Shown here in pieces: positions 6,768 through 13,082 of a stretch of 27,610 nt of DNA (positions within the stretch are counted from its first letter, which is position 1; the number at the start of each line of letters is the position of its first letter). The notes under the pieces were generated by a model, which saw only the letters and a list, made by a program, of their open reading frames with translations, made no database searches and was not told the origin of the DNA. The DNA comes from Caproicibacter sp002399225. Lineage in GTDB: Bacteria > Bacillota > Clostridia > Oscillospirales > Acutalibacteraceae. The translations under genes were made by a program, and so were the position numbers. The stretch lies in NCBI GenBank assembly GCA_036756705.1, contig DAIOKN010000028.1, positions 1 through 27,610 on the forward strand. Direction: 5' to 3'.

Positions 6768-8210
6768 TTATTCCATTTTAACCTGGGAAAAATCATGCTT
6801 AACCTCAAGATTTTCGGAAATGGTGCGATGATCCGCTTTTGCGAGGATGGCCGCCCGGTTTTTGCGGATCTTGACCGGTTCCGCAACTCCTGCAGGACCG
6901 GAAACACAGCCGCCTTCGCAGGCCATGCCTTCTACAAAGTCCTGTGGAAGGCGTCCCGCGCTCAGGATAGCCAGCGCTTTTTTACATTCCTGGCTTCCAT
7001 CGCATTTTGTGCAGGCAAACGTCAGGTCGATTTTTTCTTCTTGGAATACCTGAGTAACCGCTCCGGCCACACCACCGCTTTGGGCAAAGCCTTTTCCGGC
7101 GCGGCTGCCGTCCTGTTCCGATTCCTGTTCCGATTCCACATCGATGCCGCGGGCGGAGAACAGCGCGGCCAGCTCCTCAAAGGTAAGGACATAATCCGCC
7201 GTGTCTGAGACTTTCTGTATCTCATTTTTCTTCGCCACGCAGGGACCGATAAAGACAATTTTTGCCCCCGGATCTTTAAGGCGCAGATAGCGGGCGGTTG
7301 CCGTCATCGGCGAAACCGTATGGGACACCAGATCCCGGACCTTTGGGTAATGCTTTTCAATCAGTTCAACAAAAGCGGGACAGCAGGAAGTCGTCATTTT
7401 TCTGCCTTCCGTCAAAGCCCGTTTCAGCTCCTGCGCCTCGTGGGATGCCACGGCATCCGCACCGAGAGAAACCTCCGCAGCATCCGAAAAACCCAGCTTT
7501 TTCAAAGCGCTTTTGATCATGCCTGCGGTCGCTGTGCCAAAATGGCCTTCCGCTGCGGGAGCAAAGCAGGCCACCACTTTGGCGCCGCTCTTGATGGCCT
7601 CGATAATCTGCACAATCTGGGACCGGTCCGTGATGGCGCCGAACGGACAGTTTTTCATACAGGCTCCGCAGTTGATGCAGAAAGAATAATCAATGACAGA
7701 CCGTTTATACTGATCCTTTTTGATCGCTTTGACCGGGCAGGAACGAACACAGGGCCGCAGGGTGTCAGAAATGGCGTTGTACGGGCATGCTGCCGCGCAT
7801 CGCCCACATTCCCGGCACTTTTGCGGATCGATGTAGGCCCCTTTCGGTGTGATGGAAATTGCACCGAAAGGACAGGCTTCCCGGCACTTCTGCGCCAAGC
7901 AGTGCTGACAGTTGTCTGTCACGCGGAACCGGCTGATTGGGCAGCCTTCGCAGGCGGCCGGAAGGACGCCGATGACGTTTTCATCCCCCTGCCCCGGCTG
8001 ATTGCCGCCGCGCGCGGAAATGATGCGTTCGCGGATAATTTCACGTTCGCGGTAAATACAGCACCGAAAGGTCGGAAGCGGACCCGGAATCATATCGTAG
8101 GGAATCTGTTCAAGGTGTTCTTCCAAAGTTCCTTCAAAAGCATACCGGGCCACCCAGGTCAAAACCTCAAATTTCAATTGTTTGGCTTCATTATCATACT
8201 CAAATTTCAT
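6768..8210 (-). CDS. Monomeric [FeFe]-hydrogenase, group-B-like
   Basis: A 480-residue iron-only hydrogenase, catalysing reversible proton reduction or H2 oxidation, probably with ferredoxin. An N-terminal domain (~1-85) precedes cysteine motifs for several [4Fe-4S] clusters: CEGCPISRF..CQHC (87-104), CRECGRCAAACP (132-143), CVRSCP (154-159) and CINCGACMKNCP (178-189). The H-cluster motifs are TSCCPAF (274-280), FIGPCVAKKNE (320-330) and EGMACEGGCVSGP (427-439). These are the forms I associate with group B, not the MPC and GGGQP forms of group A. I chose ATG 8210 because GAGGG lies just upstream and the protein begins MKFEYD; ATG 8222 is four codons earlier with a weaker site. No maturase genes (hydEFG) are nearby. 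A strong promoter and a Rex-like operator lie upstream. Confidence 0.88.
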   Translation of the reverse strand: MKFEYDNEAKQLKFEVLTWVARYAFEGTLEEHLEQIPYDMIPGPLPTFRCCIYREREIIRERIISARGGNQPGQGDENVIGVLPAACEGCPISRFRVTDNCQHCLAQKCREACPFGAISITPKGAYIDPQKCRECGRCAAACPYNAISDTLRPCVRSCPVKAIKKDQYKRSVIDYSFCINCGACMKNCPFGAITDRSQIVQIIEAIKSGAKVVACFAPAAEGHFGTATAGMIKSALKKLGFSDAAEVSLGADAVASHEAQELKRALTEGRKMTTSCCPAFVELIEKHYPKVRDLVSHTVSPMTATARYLRLKDPGAKIVFIGPCVAKKNEIQKVSDTADYVLTFEELAALFSARGIDVESEQESEQDGSRAGKGFAQSGGVAGAVTQVFQEEKIDLTFACTKCDGSQECKKALAILSAGRLPQDFVEGMACEGGCVSGPAGVAEPVKIRKNRAAILAKADHRTISENLEVKHDFSQVKME

Positions 8211-8260
8211 AGGTTCCCTCATCTAAATATCCTATATCTAAAAAAGATTGGGTGAATTGC

Positions 8261-8278
8261 ATGTTAAAAATTTAACAT
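8261..8278. promoter_or_regulatory. Rex-like operator at the hydrogenase transcription start
   Basis: A perfect inverted repeat, ATGTTAA-N4-TTAACAT, 10-27 bases downstream of the -10 box, so it covers about +4 to +21. It matches the Rex consensus TTGTTAA-N4-TTAACAA except for the outermost base of each arm. Rex is the NADH/NAD+ sensing repressor of fermentation genes in Firmicutes. Confidence 0.65.
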
Positions 8279-8288
8279 TTTCAATGGT

Positions 8289-8317
8289 ATTATACCATCC
8301 CTCTTCCGGTTTTACAA
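8289..8317 (-). promoter_or_regulatory. Sigma-A promoter of the hydrogenase gene
   Basis: On the minus strand TTGTAA (8317-8312), a 17-base spacer and a perfect TATAAT (8294-8289). The transcript would have a leader of about 70 bases. Confidence 0.75.
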
Positions 8318-8410
8318 GTGCTTTCCCACGCAAATGATAGGAAAAACGATATGTTTTTTCTAAGGCAATCAGTAAGTTCTTCAAAGAAGACAAAAGCCCT
8401 GCCGACACCA

Positions 8411-8440
8411 AACGCCCGGCCTTGGCCGGGCGTTCTCTTT
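8411..8440. terminator. Terminator-like GC hairpin after the GntR/ABC operon
   Basis: AACGCCCGGC (8411-8420) and GCCGGGCGTT (8425-8434) form a 10-bp stem with loop CTTG. It lies 39 bases beyond the stop of the leftward permease gene and is its probable terminator, although the minus-strand tail (TTTGGTG) is short. The plus-strand tail CTCTTTT is better, but no plus-strand gene precedes it. Confidence 0.55.
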
Positions 8441-8472
8441 TGGCAGTTTCATGCGTACGCTGCCCCGCTTTT

Positions 8473-9278
8473 TTATTCCAGATTCAGTTTTTTGCCGAGC
8501 ATCCAGTCGATAAAAAAGTAAAACGCAGTGCCGAATACGACGGCGTAGAGGATTAGAGACAGTAGGCCAACCTCTGTCGGCTCAGCCGGGAACTGTCCCG
8601 AAACGGAATAGCGAAAAGACTCAAAATAAGCCGTAATCTTCTGATTCAGCCCGCTGAACAGCAGGGAAGTGACAACCTGCTCCACAATTCCAAAGCCCAG
8701 GAAAGCGCCGATACCAGCCAGAAGCTTATGCCGTCCGGCAAGATTGCCAACGGTTACGGCGGCATAAATCTCAAGGATGTTGGACAAAAGGCCGGCCAAG
8801 AGCAGAACAATCACTTCCAGTGTGATCAGATGCGCGGAGAATCCATATTGGCGGTACAGTTGCCTGATTTCGCCGCATCCGCGGCTGAATTGCAGCAGGG
8901 TCTGGGGGGACCCATGACCAAGAGGAAGATGGAGACGGCGGAAACGACTACGCTCAGTACAGACCAAAGGAGCGTAATGAGCATCTTCGCATCGATCTGG
9001 CTGTGTACCTTGACAGGAAGCGTAAAGGAAAGATAACCCTCGTCACCCAGCAGATTTTTATAAAAGCGCTGAATGGTGACAATCAAAGTGATCACAAACA
9101 TTGCGACCAGCAAAGCCACATAGACGCTCATAGAGATCATACGCGGTATATTCACGCTTTCCGTATCCATTTTCCAAATTAATCTGGTGATCCCCGCCAT
9201 CAGAAGAACCAGCCCGTAAATTGGGAAAAAGATCCGCGCGGTGGCGGAAAATTCATATTTCAAAAGCTTGCCTAGCAT
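8473..9278 (-). pseudogene. ABC transporter membrane protein interrupted by a one-base frameshift
   Basis: Two overlapping reading frames together make one membrane protein. The first (9278 to about 8905) begins MLGKLLKYEF, as ABC-2-like permeases do, and has three or four hydrophobic helices up to SIFLLVMG. It then runs out of frame and stops at 8826. The second frame continues with TLLQFSRGCGEIRQLYRQYG and further membrane helices (LITLEVIVLLLAGLLSN, AFYFFIDWML) to the stop at 8473. Adding one base to the G6 run at 8904-8909 (C6 on the coding strand) joins them into a single 268-residue protein. It overlaps the upstream ATPase gene by seven bases in a GntR-ATPase-permease operon. It could be a sequencing error in a homopolymer, a real loss, or slippage. 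Confidence 0.8.
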
Positions 9279-9970
9279 TTGAACACCTCCCGGAAAAACG
9301 CATCGACGCTTTTGCCCTCTTTTTCCCGAATCTCATCGACGGTGGCGGTCAGGACAATATTGCCCATATTAATGAAAATCACATCGTCCAGGATTTTTTC
9401 CACGTCTGTAATCAGGTGCGTTGAAATCAGCAGCGTCGCATTTTCGCTGTAATTGCTGATGATGGTGTCCAGAATATAATCCCGTGTCGCCGGGTCGACG
9501 CCGCCGATCGGCTCGTCGAGAATATACAGCTGAGCCTCGCGGCTCATCACCAAAATCAGCTGAACTTTCTCCTTGGTGCCTTTGGACATTGTCTTCAGGT
9601 GGTCAGCCGGATTGATATGCAGCCTTTGCAGCATATCATACGCTTTCGCCTTGTTAAAATCCGCATAGAAATCACCGAAAAAATCAATCATTGTGTTGAC
9701 GTTCATCCAGTCGTTCAGATAAGTGCGCTCCGGCAGATAAGCAACCATTTTTTTCGTTTCAACGCCCGGTGCCCTTCCACCGACCAGAATCTGCCCGGAA
9801 TTGGGGGTCAAAAGCCCGTTGGCCAGTTTAATCAGTGTGGTTTTTCCACTTCCGTTCGGCCCCAGCAGGCCAACGATACGGCCCTTTGGCACCGAAAGGT
9901 TCACCGAATTGAGTGCAAGACATCCCGGGTAATATTTCACCAGGTTGCGGCACTCAAGTATGTTATCCAT
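9272..9970 (-). CDS. ABC transporter ATPase (YtrB-like)
   Basis: A 232-residue ABC ATPase with Walker A GPNGSGKTT (~37-45), a signature of the SKG form (MSKGTKEKV, ~128-136) and Walker B LYILDEPIGGVDP. This short form with a SKGT signature, next to a YtrA-type GntR repressor and a membrane partner, matches the ytr-type systems that respond to cell-wall antibiotics in Bacillus; that function is inferred from context. It starts at ATG 9970, overlapping the regulator gene by eight bases, and its stop overlaps the start of the membrane gene by seven bases. The only permease in the operon is frameshifted, so the exporter may not be functional unless frame is restored. Confidence 0.87.
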   Translation of the reverse strand: MDNILECRNLVKYYPGCLALNSVNLSVPKGRIVGLLGPNGSGKTTLIKLANGLLTPNSGQILVGGRAPGVETKKMVAYLPERTYLNDWMNVNTMIDFFGDFYADFNKAKAYDMLQRLHINPADHLKTMSKGTKEKVQLILVMSREAQLYILDEPIGGVDPATRDYILDTIISNYSENATLLISTHLITDVEKILDDVIFINMGNIVLTATVDEIREKEGKSVDAFFREVFKC

Positions 9971-10340
9971 TCTGCCCTTCCTCCTTCATCACACGGTTCA
10001 GCAGATCGACGGTTTGTTCTCCGTCAAACCCCAAACGATTCATCTTTCGTATAAATTCCTGCACCAAATTTTCCGCAAGGCCGTTTTTCGTCTGCATAAT
10101 CTTCTGCACATCCTCCGTGACATATCGCCCGCTGGTCCTCTGAGAATAAAGAAGCCCGTCGTCCTCTAATTTAGAAAGCGCTCTTTGCATGGTATTCGGA
10201 TTCACCGAAGCCTCAGCAGCCATATCGCGGACGGAGGGCAGCTTGCTCCCCGCCGCATAAATACCTGACACAACCATGAGCTGGATCTGTTCAATCAGCT
10301 GGGAATAAATCGGTCTGTCGGATTTTAAATTCCAAGCCAT
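9963..10340 (-). CDS. GntR-family transcriptional repressor, YtrA subfamily
   Basis: A 125-residue regulator. An N-terminal winged helix-turn-helix (about residues 10-75, with IYSQLIEQIQLMVVSG, LPSVRDMAAEASVNPNTMQRAL) is followed by a short helical C-end of about 45 residues and no large effector domain. That short form defines the YtrA subfamily. ATG 10340 follows GGAGG at good spacing. It is the first gene of the operon, as is usual for autoregulated ytrA-type genes. An inverted-repeat operator overlaps its own promoter, and the same half-sites occur at the promoter of the second ABC operon at 12087-12116, so it probably represses both. Confidence 0.9.
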   Translation of the reverse strand: MAWNLKSDRPIYSQLIEQIQLMVVSGIYAAGSKLPSVRDMAAEASVNPNTMQRALSKLEDDGLLYSQRTSGRYVTEDVQKIMQTKNGLAENLVQEFIRKMNRLGFDGEQTVDLLNRVMKEEGQNG

Positions 10341-10362
10341 TTTTTCACCTCCGAACAGGCAA

Positions 10363-10384
10363 TTGTACTAATACATTAATACAA
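10363..10384. promoter_or_regulatory. Probable GntR operator, site 1
   Basis: Minus strand: TTGTATTAATGTATTAGTACAA, given here as TTGTATTA, then ATGTATTA, then GTACAA. The outer arms TTGTA and TACAA are an inverted repeat and TGTATTA is repeated in tandem. It abuts the -10 box and covers the expected transcription start, where a bound repressor would block initiation. Confidence 0.65.
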
Positions 10385-10413
10385 TTATACAATAGGAATC
10401 TCCTTCTTGTCAA
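10384..10413 (-). promoter_or_regulatory. Consensus promoter of the GntR/ABC operon
   Basis: On the minus strand a perfect TTGACA (10413-10408), an 18-base spacer and a perfect TATAAT (10389-10384). Such a strong promoter needs a repressor, fitting the adjacent operator. Confidence 0.85.
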
Positions 10414-10428
10414 GCTTTTTTCCCATTT

Positions 10429-11157
10429 TTAACTGATATCTTTTTTCCGAAACAAAACGGTTCCGGCAGCCAGAAAAGCGAGCCACGTGAGTAAAAAGAT
10501 CAGAACGGATTCCCCTATCTGCCGGGCGGAACCGGAGGCGACCAGGGTAAACTGCGGCATCAGCAGAAAGTACTTGGCAAAGCCCGAAAGGTGAAACAGC
10601 TTAAGCAACAGCTGCGGGAGGAAAATCGCCGCATAAAATGCGAACACAAAAAGCGAGTTTTTTTGCAGTAAAGCTGCAAAGAAGGCCGCGATCGAAAGAG
10701 AAGCGGCGTAGCCAATACAGCAGACACCCACACGGCGGAAAAAGTCGGCCGCAAAAGCAGACGTAAAGGAAGAATTCCACTTTAAAAGCAACAGTGAGCT
10801 GCCGCAGTACGCCCCGAGCGTAACGGCCCCGAGAACGATGCCCAAAAGAATCGCCACGACAACTTTGGCGCAGTAGAGCTTTGTGCGGTTTATCCCACAG
10901 GAAACCGTGTTTTTCAGCGTATGCTCCTTGTATTCTTCCGCGCTGACCAGATCGATTAGAATCGGCATTAGCAGCACCGGCCAGGAAAGAAAATTAAAAA
11001 GGACCACCATCCATGAATTAAAAATAAAATTGCCGTCTGAAAGGCGGGAGATGGAAAAGTTGACCAAGAATGCAAGGACAGCCATGCCGGCAAGCAGCAA
11101 ATAGAAAAACGGCCGATGCCATACTTTATAGAGATCGGCACGAATTAATTTAAGCAA
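10429..11157 (-). CDS. ABC-2 family permease (BcrB/lantibiotic-immunity type)
   Basis: A 242-residue membrane protein with about six hydrophobic segments (FFYLLLAGMAVLAFLVNF, WMVVLFNFLSWPVLLMPILI, VVVAILLGIVLGAVTLGAY, and three more towards the C-end). The motif SAEEYKEHTLKNTVSCGINR (~75-95) is typical of ABC-2 permeases that partner BcrA/SpaF-like ATPases. Start: TTG 11157 has GGAGG eight bases upstream; the longer frame from TTG 11172 would place its start codon over that ribosome site. It overlaps the end of the ATPase gene by eight bases. The pair would export a peptide antibiotic or lipid-linked compound away from the membrane; the substrate is not known. Confidence 0.85.
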   Translation of the reverse strand: MLKLIRADLYKVWHRPFFYLLLAGMAVLAFLVNFSISRLSDGNFIFNSWMVVLFNFLSWPVLLMPILIDLVSAEEYKEHTLKNTVSCGINRTKLYCAKVVVAILLGIVLGAVTLGAYCGSSLLLLKWNSSFTSAFAADFFRRVGVCCIGYAASLSIAAFFAALLQKNSLFVFAFYAAIFLPQLLLKLFHLSGFAKYFLLMPQFTLVASGSARQIGESVLIFLLTWLAFLAAGTVLFRKKDIS

Positions 11158-12073
11158 TTTTTTTACCTCCAATTAAATTGATAAAATAATTTTCCAGGCT
11201 GGTTCCGGTCCGGTAAACCTGCGAAACCAGAACGCCGGATTCCACCAGGCTTTTTACCGCCAGTTCCGGATGTTCCACCCCGTCGGAAAGCTCCAGCGTA
11301 GTCCCGTTCAGAATTCGGACTTGCCGCAGAGAAAGCCTGTTTTGCAGCACATCGGCGGCTTTGGCGGAGTCGTCTACCTCCAGCCTCAGTTCCACACGGC
11401 ATTTTCGCTCGAGTTCCTCCGCTGTGATGCATTCTACCAGACGACCGCCGTTTAAGAACCCGTAATGAGTTGCAATCCGAGAAAGTTCCCCCAGGATGTG
11501 GCTGGAAACCAGGATGGTCGTTCCATTCTCATGATTGAGCTTCAGTAAAATCTCACGGAATTCTCGGATTCCCATAGGGTCCAGCCCATTGATCGGCTCA
11601 TCCAGAACCAGAAAATCCGGTCTGTTCAGAATTGCAAGCGCCAATCCCAGCCTCTGTTTCATGCCGAGAGAAAAGCTCTTGAATTTTTTATCGCCGGCCA
11701 TATCGAGCCCGACGGTGTGCAGAGTCGATTCCACACAAGCCTTGTCACGGATTCCGCGCTGAATCCGGTAATACTCCAGATTTTGGCGTGCGGACAGATA
11801 CGGATAAAATCCAGGGGTTTCGATGATGCTTCCAATCCGTTCGCGGGCGTGTTCCAAATCTTTTGCGCCGGATACGCCGAAAAGCTCTAAAGAGCCGGAA
11901 GTCGGAAGAGACAGCCCGCAGATCATTTTCAGCAGAGTTGTTTTTCCCGCTCCATTTTGCCCCACCAGAGCAAAAATGCTGCCCTTTGTCAAGCTTATGC
12001 TGAGGTCGTCTACCGCGGAAAAAGCTCCGAACTGCTTTCTGAGGGACCTTGACTGAAAAACTGATTCACTCAT
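11150..12073 (-). CDS. ABC transporter ATPase, BcrA/SpaF-like
   Basis: A 307-residue ATPase with Walker A GQNGAGKTT (~38-46), signature SLGMKQRLGLA (~135-145), Walker B FLVLDEPINGLDPMG and a ~85-residue C-terminal extension. This is the layout of bacitracin and lantibiotic self-protection ATPases. ATG 12073 follows AAGGAG with ten bases of spacing. It is the first gene of a two-gene operon with the permease at 10429-11157. The promoter region carries half-sites like those upstream of the GntR gene, so it is probably part of the same small regulon. No two-component system is adjacent, unlike many BceAB-type operons. Confidence 0.87.
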   Translation of the reverse strand: MSESVFQSRSLRKQFGAFSAVDDLSISLTKGSIFALVGQNGAGKTTLLKMICGLSLPTSGSLELFGVSGAKDLEHARERIGSIIETPGFYPYLSARQNLEYYRIQRGIRDKACVESTLHTVGLDMAGDKKFKSFSLGMKQRLGLALAILNRPDFLVLDEPINGLDPMGIREFREILLKLNHENGTTILVSSHILGELSRIATHYGFLNGGRLVECITAEELERKCRVELRLEVDDSAKAADVLQNRLSLRQVRILNGTTLELSDGVEHPELAVKSLVESGVLVSQVYRTGTSLENYFINLIGGKKIA

Positions 12074-12086
12074 GTTTGTTTACTCC

Positions 12087-12116
12087 TTGTATTACTGTAT
12101 TAATTTTATAATACAA
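12087..12116. promoter_or_regulatory. Probable GntR operator, site 2
   Basis: TTGTATTA (12087-12094) and TAATACAA (12109-12116) are perfect inverted arms, and TGTATTA (12096-12102) repeats between them. The first 16 bases match the site-1 sequence at 15 positions. It lies between the promoter and ribosome site of the BcrA-like gene. Confidence 0.65.
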
Positions 12117-12117
12117 T

Positions 12118-12143
12118 GATACAATTTATTTTCAATTTGTCAA
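12118..12143 (-). promoter_or_regulatory. Promoter of the BcrAB-like operon
   Basis: On the minus strand, perfect TTGACA (12143-12138), a 16-base spacer and TATCAT (5/6 to TATAAT). It is directly followed by the operator, the same arrangement as at the GntR gene. Confidence 0.6.
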
Positions 12144-12202
12144 CACTTTTTTTATTTTTATGTTATAATATTATTGTGAAATAGCATAAAAGTTAATGAA
12201 AA

Positions 12203-12224
12203 AACCGCCGAAAAATCGGCGGTT
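12203..12224 (-). terminator. Terminator of the HD-domain gene
   Basis: AACCGCCGA (12203-12211) pairs with TCGGCGGTT (12216-12224). On the minus strand a T run follows. It lies 127 bases beyond the HD-gene stop and just before the promoter of the BcrAB-like operon; I see nothing coding in the intervening bases. Confidence 0.8.
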
Positions 12225-12351
12225 GTGAAAAGATGAACAAAATCTTTCTCAAAAAGCAGTGAGTCCGACAAAACTTGGAAAGGGAAAATCCAGATGCCCT
12301 TCCTCTGGACTTTGGAAAGGAAGTGGGCCCGTCTTCTCAGCCGGCGGCAAT

Positions 12352-12939
12352 TTAGCGACGATGGACCGCAGAGGTTCCCTTTTCCCTAAGATAAGTGCTT
12401 TCCAGGTCAGACAAGTGGAGTTTGACGGCCAGCGGATATTTTTCATATGCCTGACTGATCGTGAAGCTACCGCCCTTGACGGCGTCGTCAAAGCCGCCCA
12501 TGTGCCAGCGGATGGCGATTGCCTCGGATGTTTTCAGGCGCAAAAAGCGCTCAATTAGGAAAACTGATTTTTCGCCGTGGCCATAGGGATAACTGTCTTC
12601 GATGGTATAATAAGGCCGCTTTTCCCAGGCGCCTGTTGTTTCGTTTTTTACATTTCTGGTCCCTTGTTTGTAAAATTGAGCCTTGCAGATGTCGTGAAGC
12701 AAGGCACAGATGGCAAAGCTTTCTTCGCTGTCCGTTTCGGGATCGAAATGCTTTTCCCTCATAACCTGATACACGCTTACGCTATGCCGTACCAACCCGC
12801 CCGGGCAGGCACAATGGAACCTAGTGCTTGCGGGGGCCGTGAAAAAGTCCGTGGAGTTCAGCCAGGCAAGCAGCTCCGGCGCACCGCTCCGGCTAATTTT
12901 TTCTAAATATATTTTTTTGAATTCTTCTTTGTAATCCAA
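12352..12939 (-). CDS. HD-domain phosphohydrolase-like protein
   Basis: A 195-residue protein with the metal-binding pattern of the HD superfamily. A first His lies in LVRHSVSVYQVM (~51), the His-Asp pair in CALLHDICKA (~83-84), and further histidines in YGHGEKSVFL and IRWHMGGFD. HD proteins hydrolyse nucleotides or phosphate esters; which one is not evident. The start is TTG 12939 with GGGGAGG eight bases upstream. An extended -10 promoter (TGC-TATACT) precedes it. It is divergent from the fructose-bisphosphatase gene and monocistronic. Confidence 0.85.
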   Translation of the reverse strand: MDYKEEFKKIYLEKISRSGAPELLAWLNSTDFFTAPASTRFHCACPGGLVRHSVSVYQVMREKHFDPETDSEESFAICALLHDICKAQFYKQGTRNVKNETTGAWEKRPYYTIEDSYPYGHGEKSVFLIERFLRLKTSEAIAIRWHMGGFDDAVKGGSFTISQAYEKYPLAVKLHLSDLESTYLREKGTSAVHRR

Positions 12940-12972
12940 GCGAAATTCCTCCCCAATCTGTTGATAAATTTA

Positions 12973-12981
12973 AGTATAGCA
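12973..12981 (-). promoter_or_regulatory. Extended -10 promoter of the HD-domain gene
   Basis: The minus strand reads TGC-TATACT with no good -35 box. It lies about 35 bases before the TTG start. Confidence 0.5.
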
Positions 12982-13082
12982 TATTTTCTTTGATTTTCAC
13001 AGTATGGGCAGGAATCTGCACGGTCGTTTCTTTCCCTGAAAGACTGGAGAGAAACGAAGAAAAATAAATGGGAGTTTTGACT

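Noticed and set aside
6173..6781. A 202-codon plus-strand frame opposite the ABC ATPase
   Set aside because: It is antisense to Walker and signature motifs and has the Arg/Pro/Ser bias of a shadow.
7320..8255. A 311-codon plus-strand frame opposite the hydrogenase gene
   Set aside because: The minus strand has unambiguous cluster motifs; this frame has no recognisable domain or ribosome site.
8904..8909. Programmed -1 ribosomal frameshift at the C6 run of the permease mRNA
   Set aside because: The heptamer is T-CCC-CCC, which does not fit the X-XXY-YYZ rule, and I see no strong downstream pseudoknot; a base loss is simpler.
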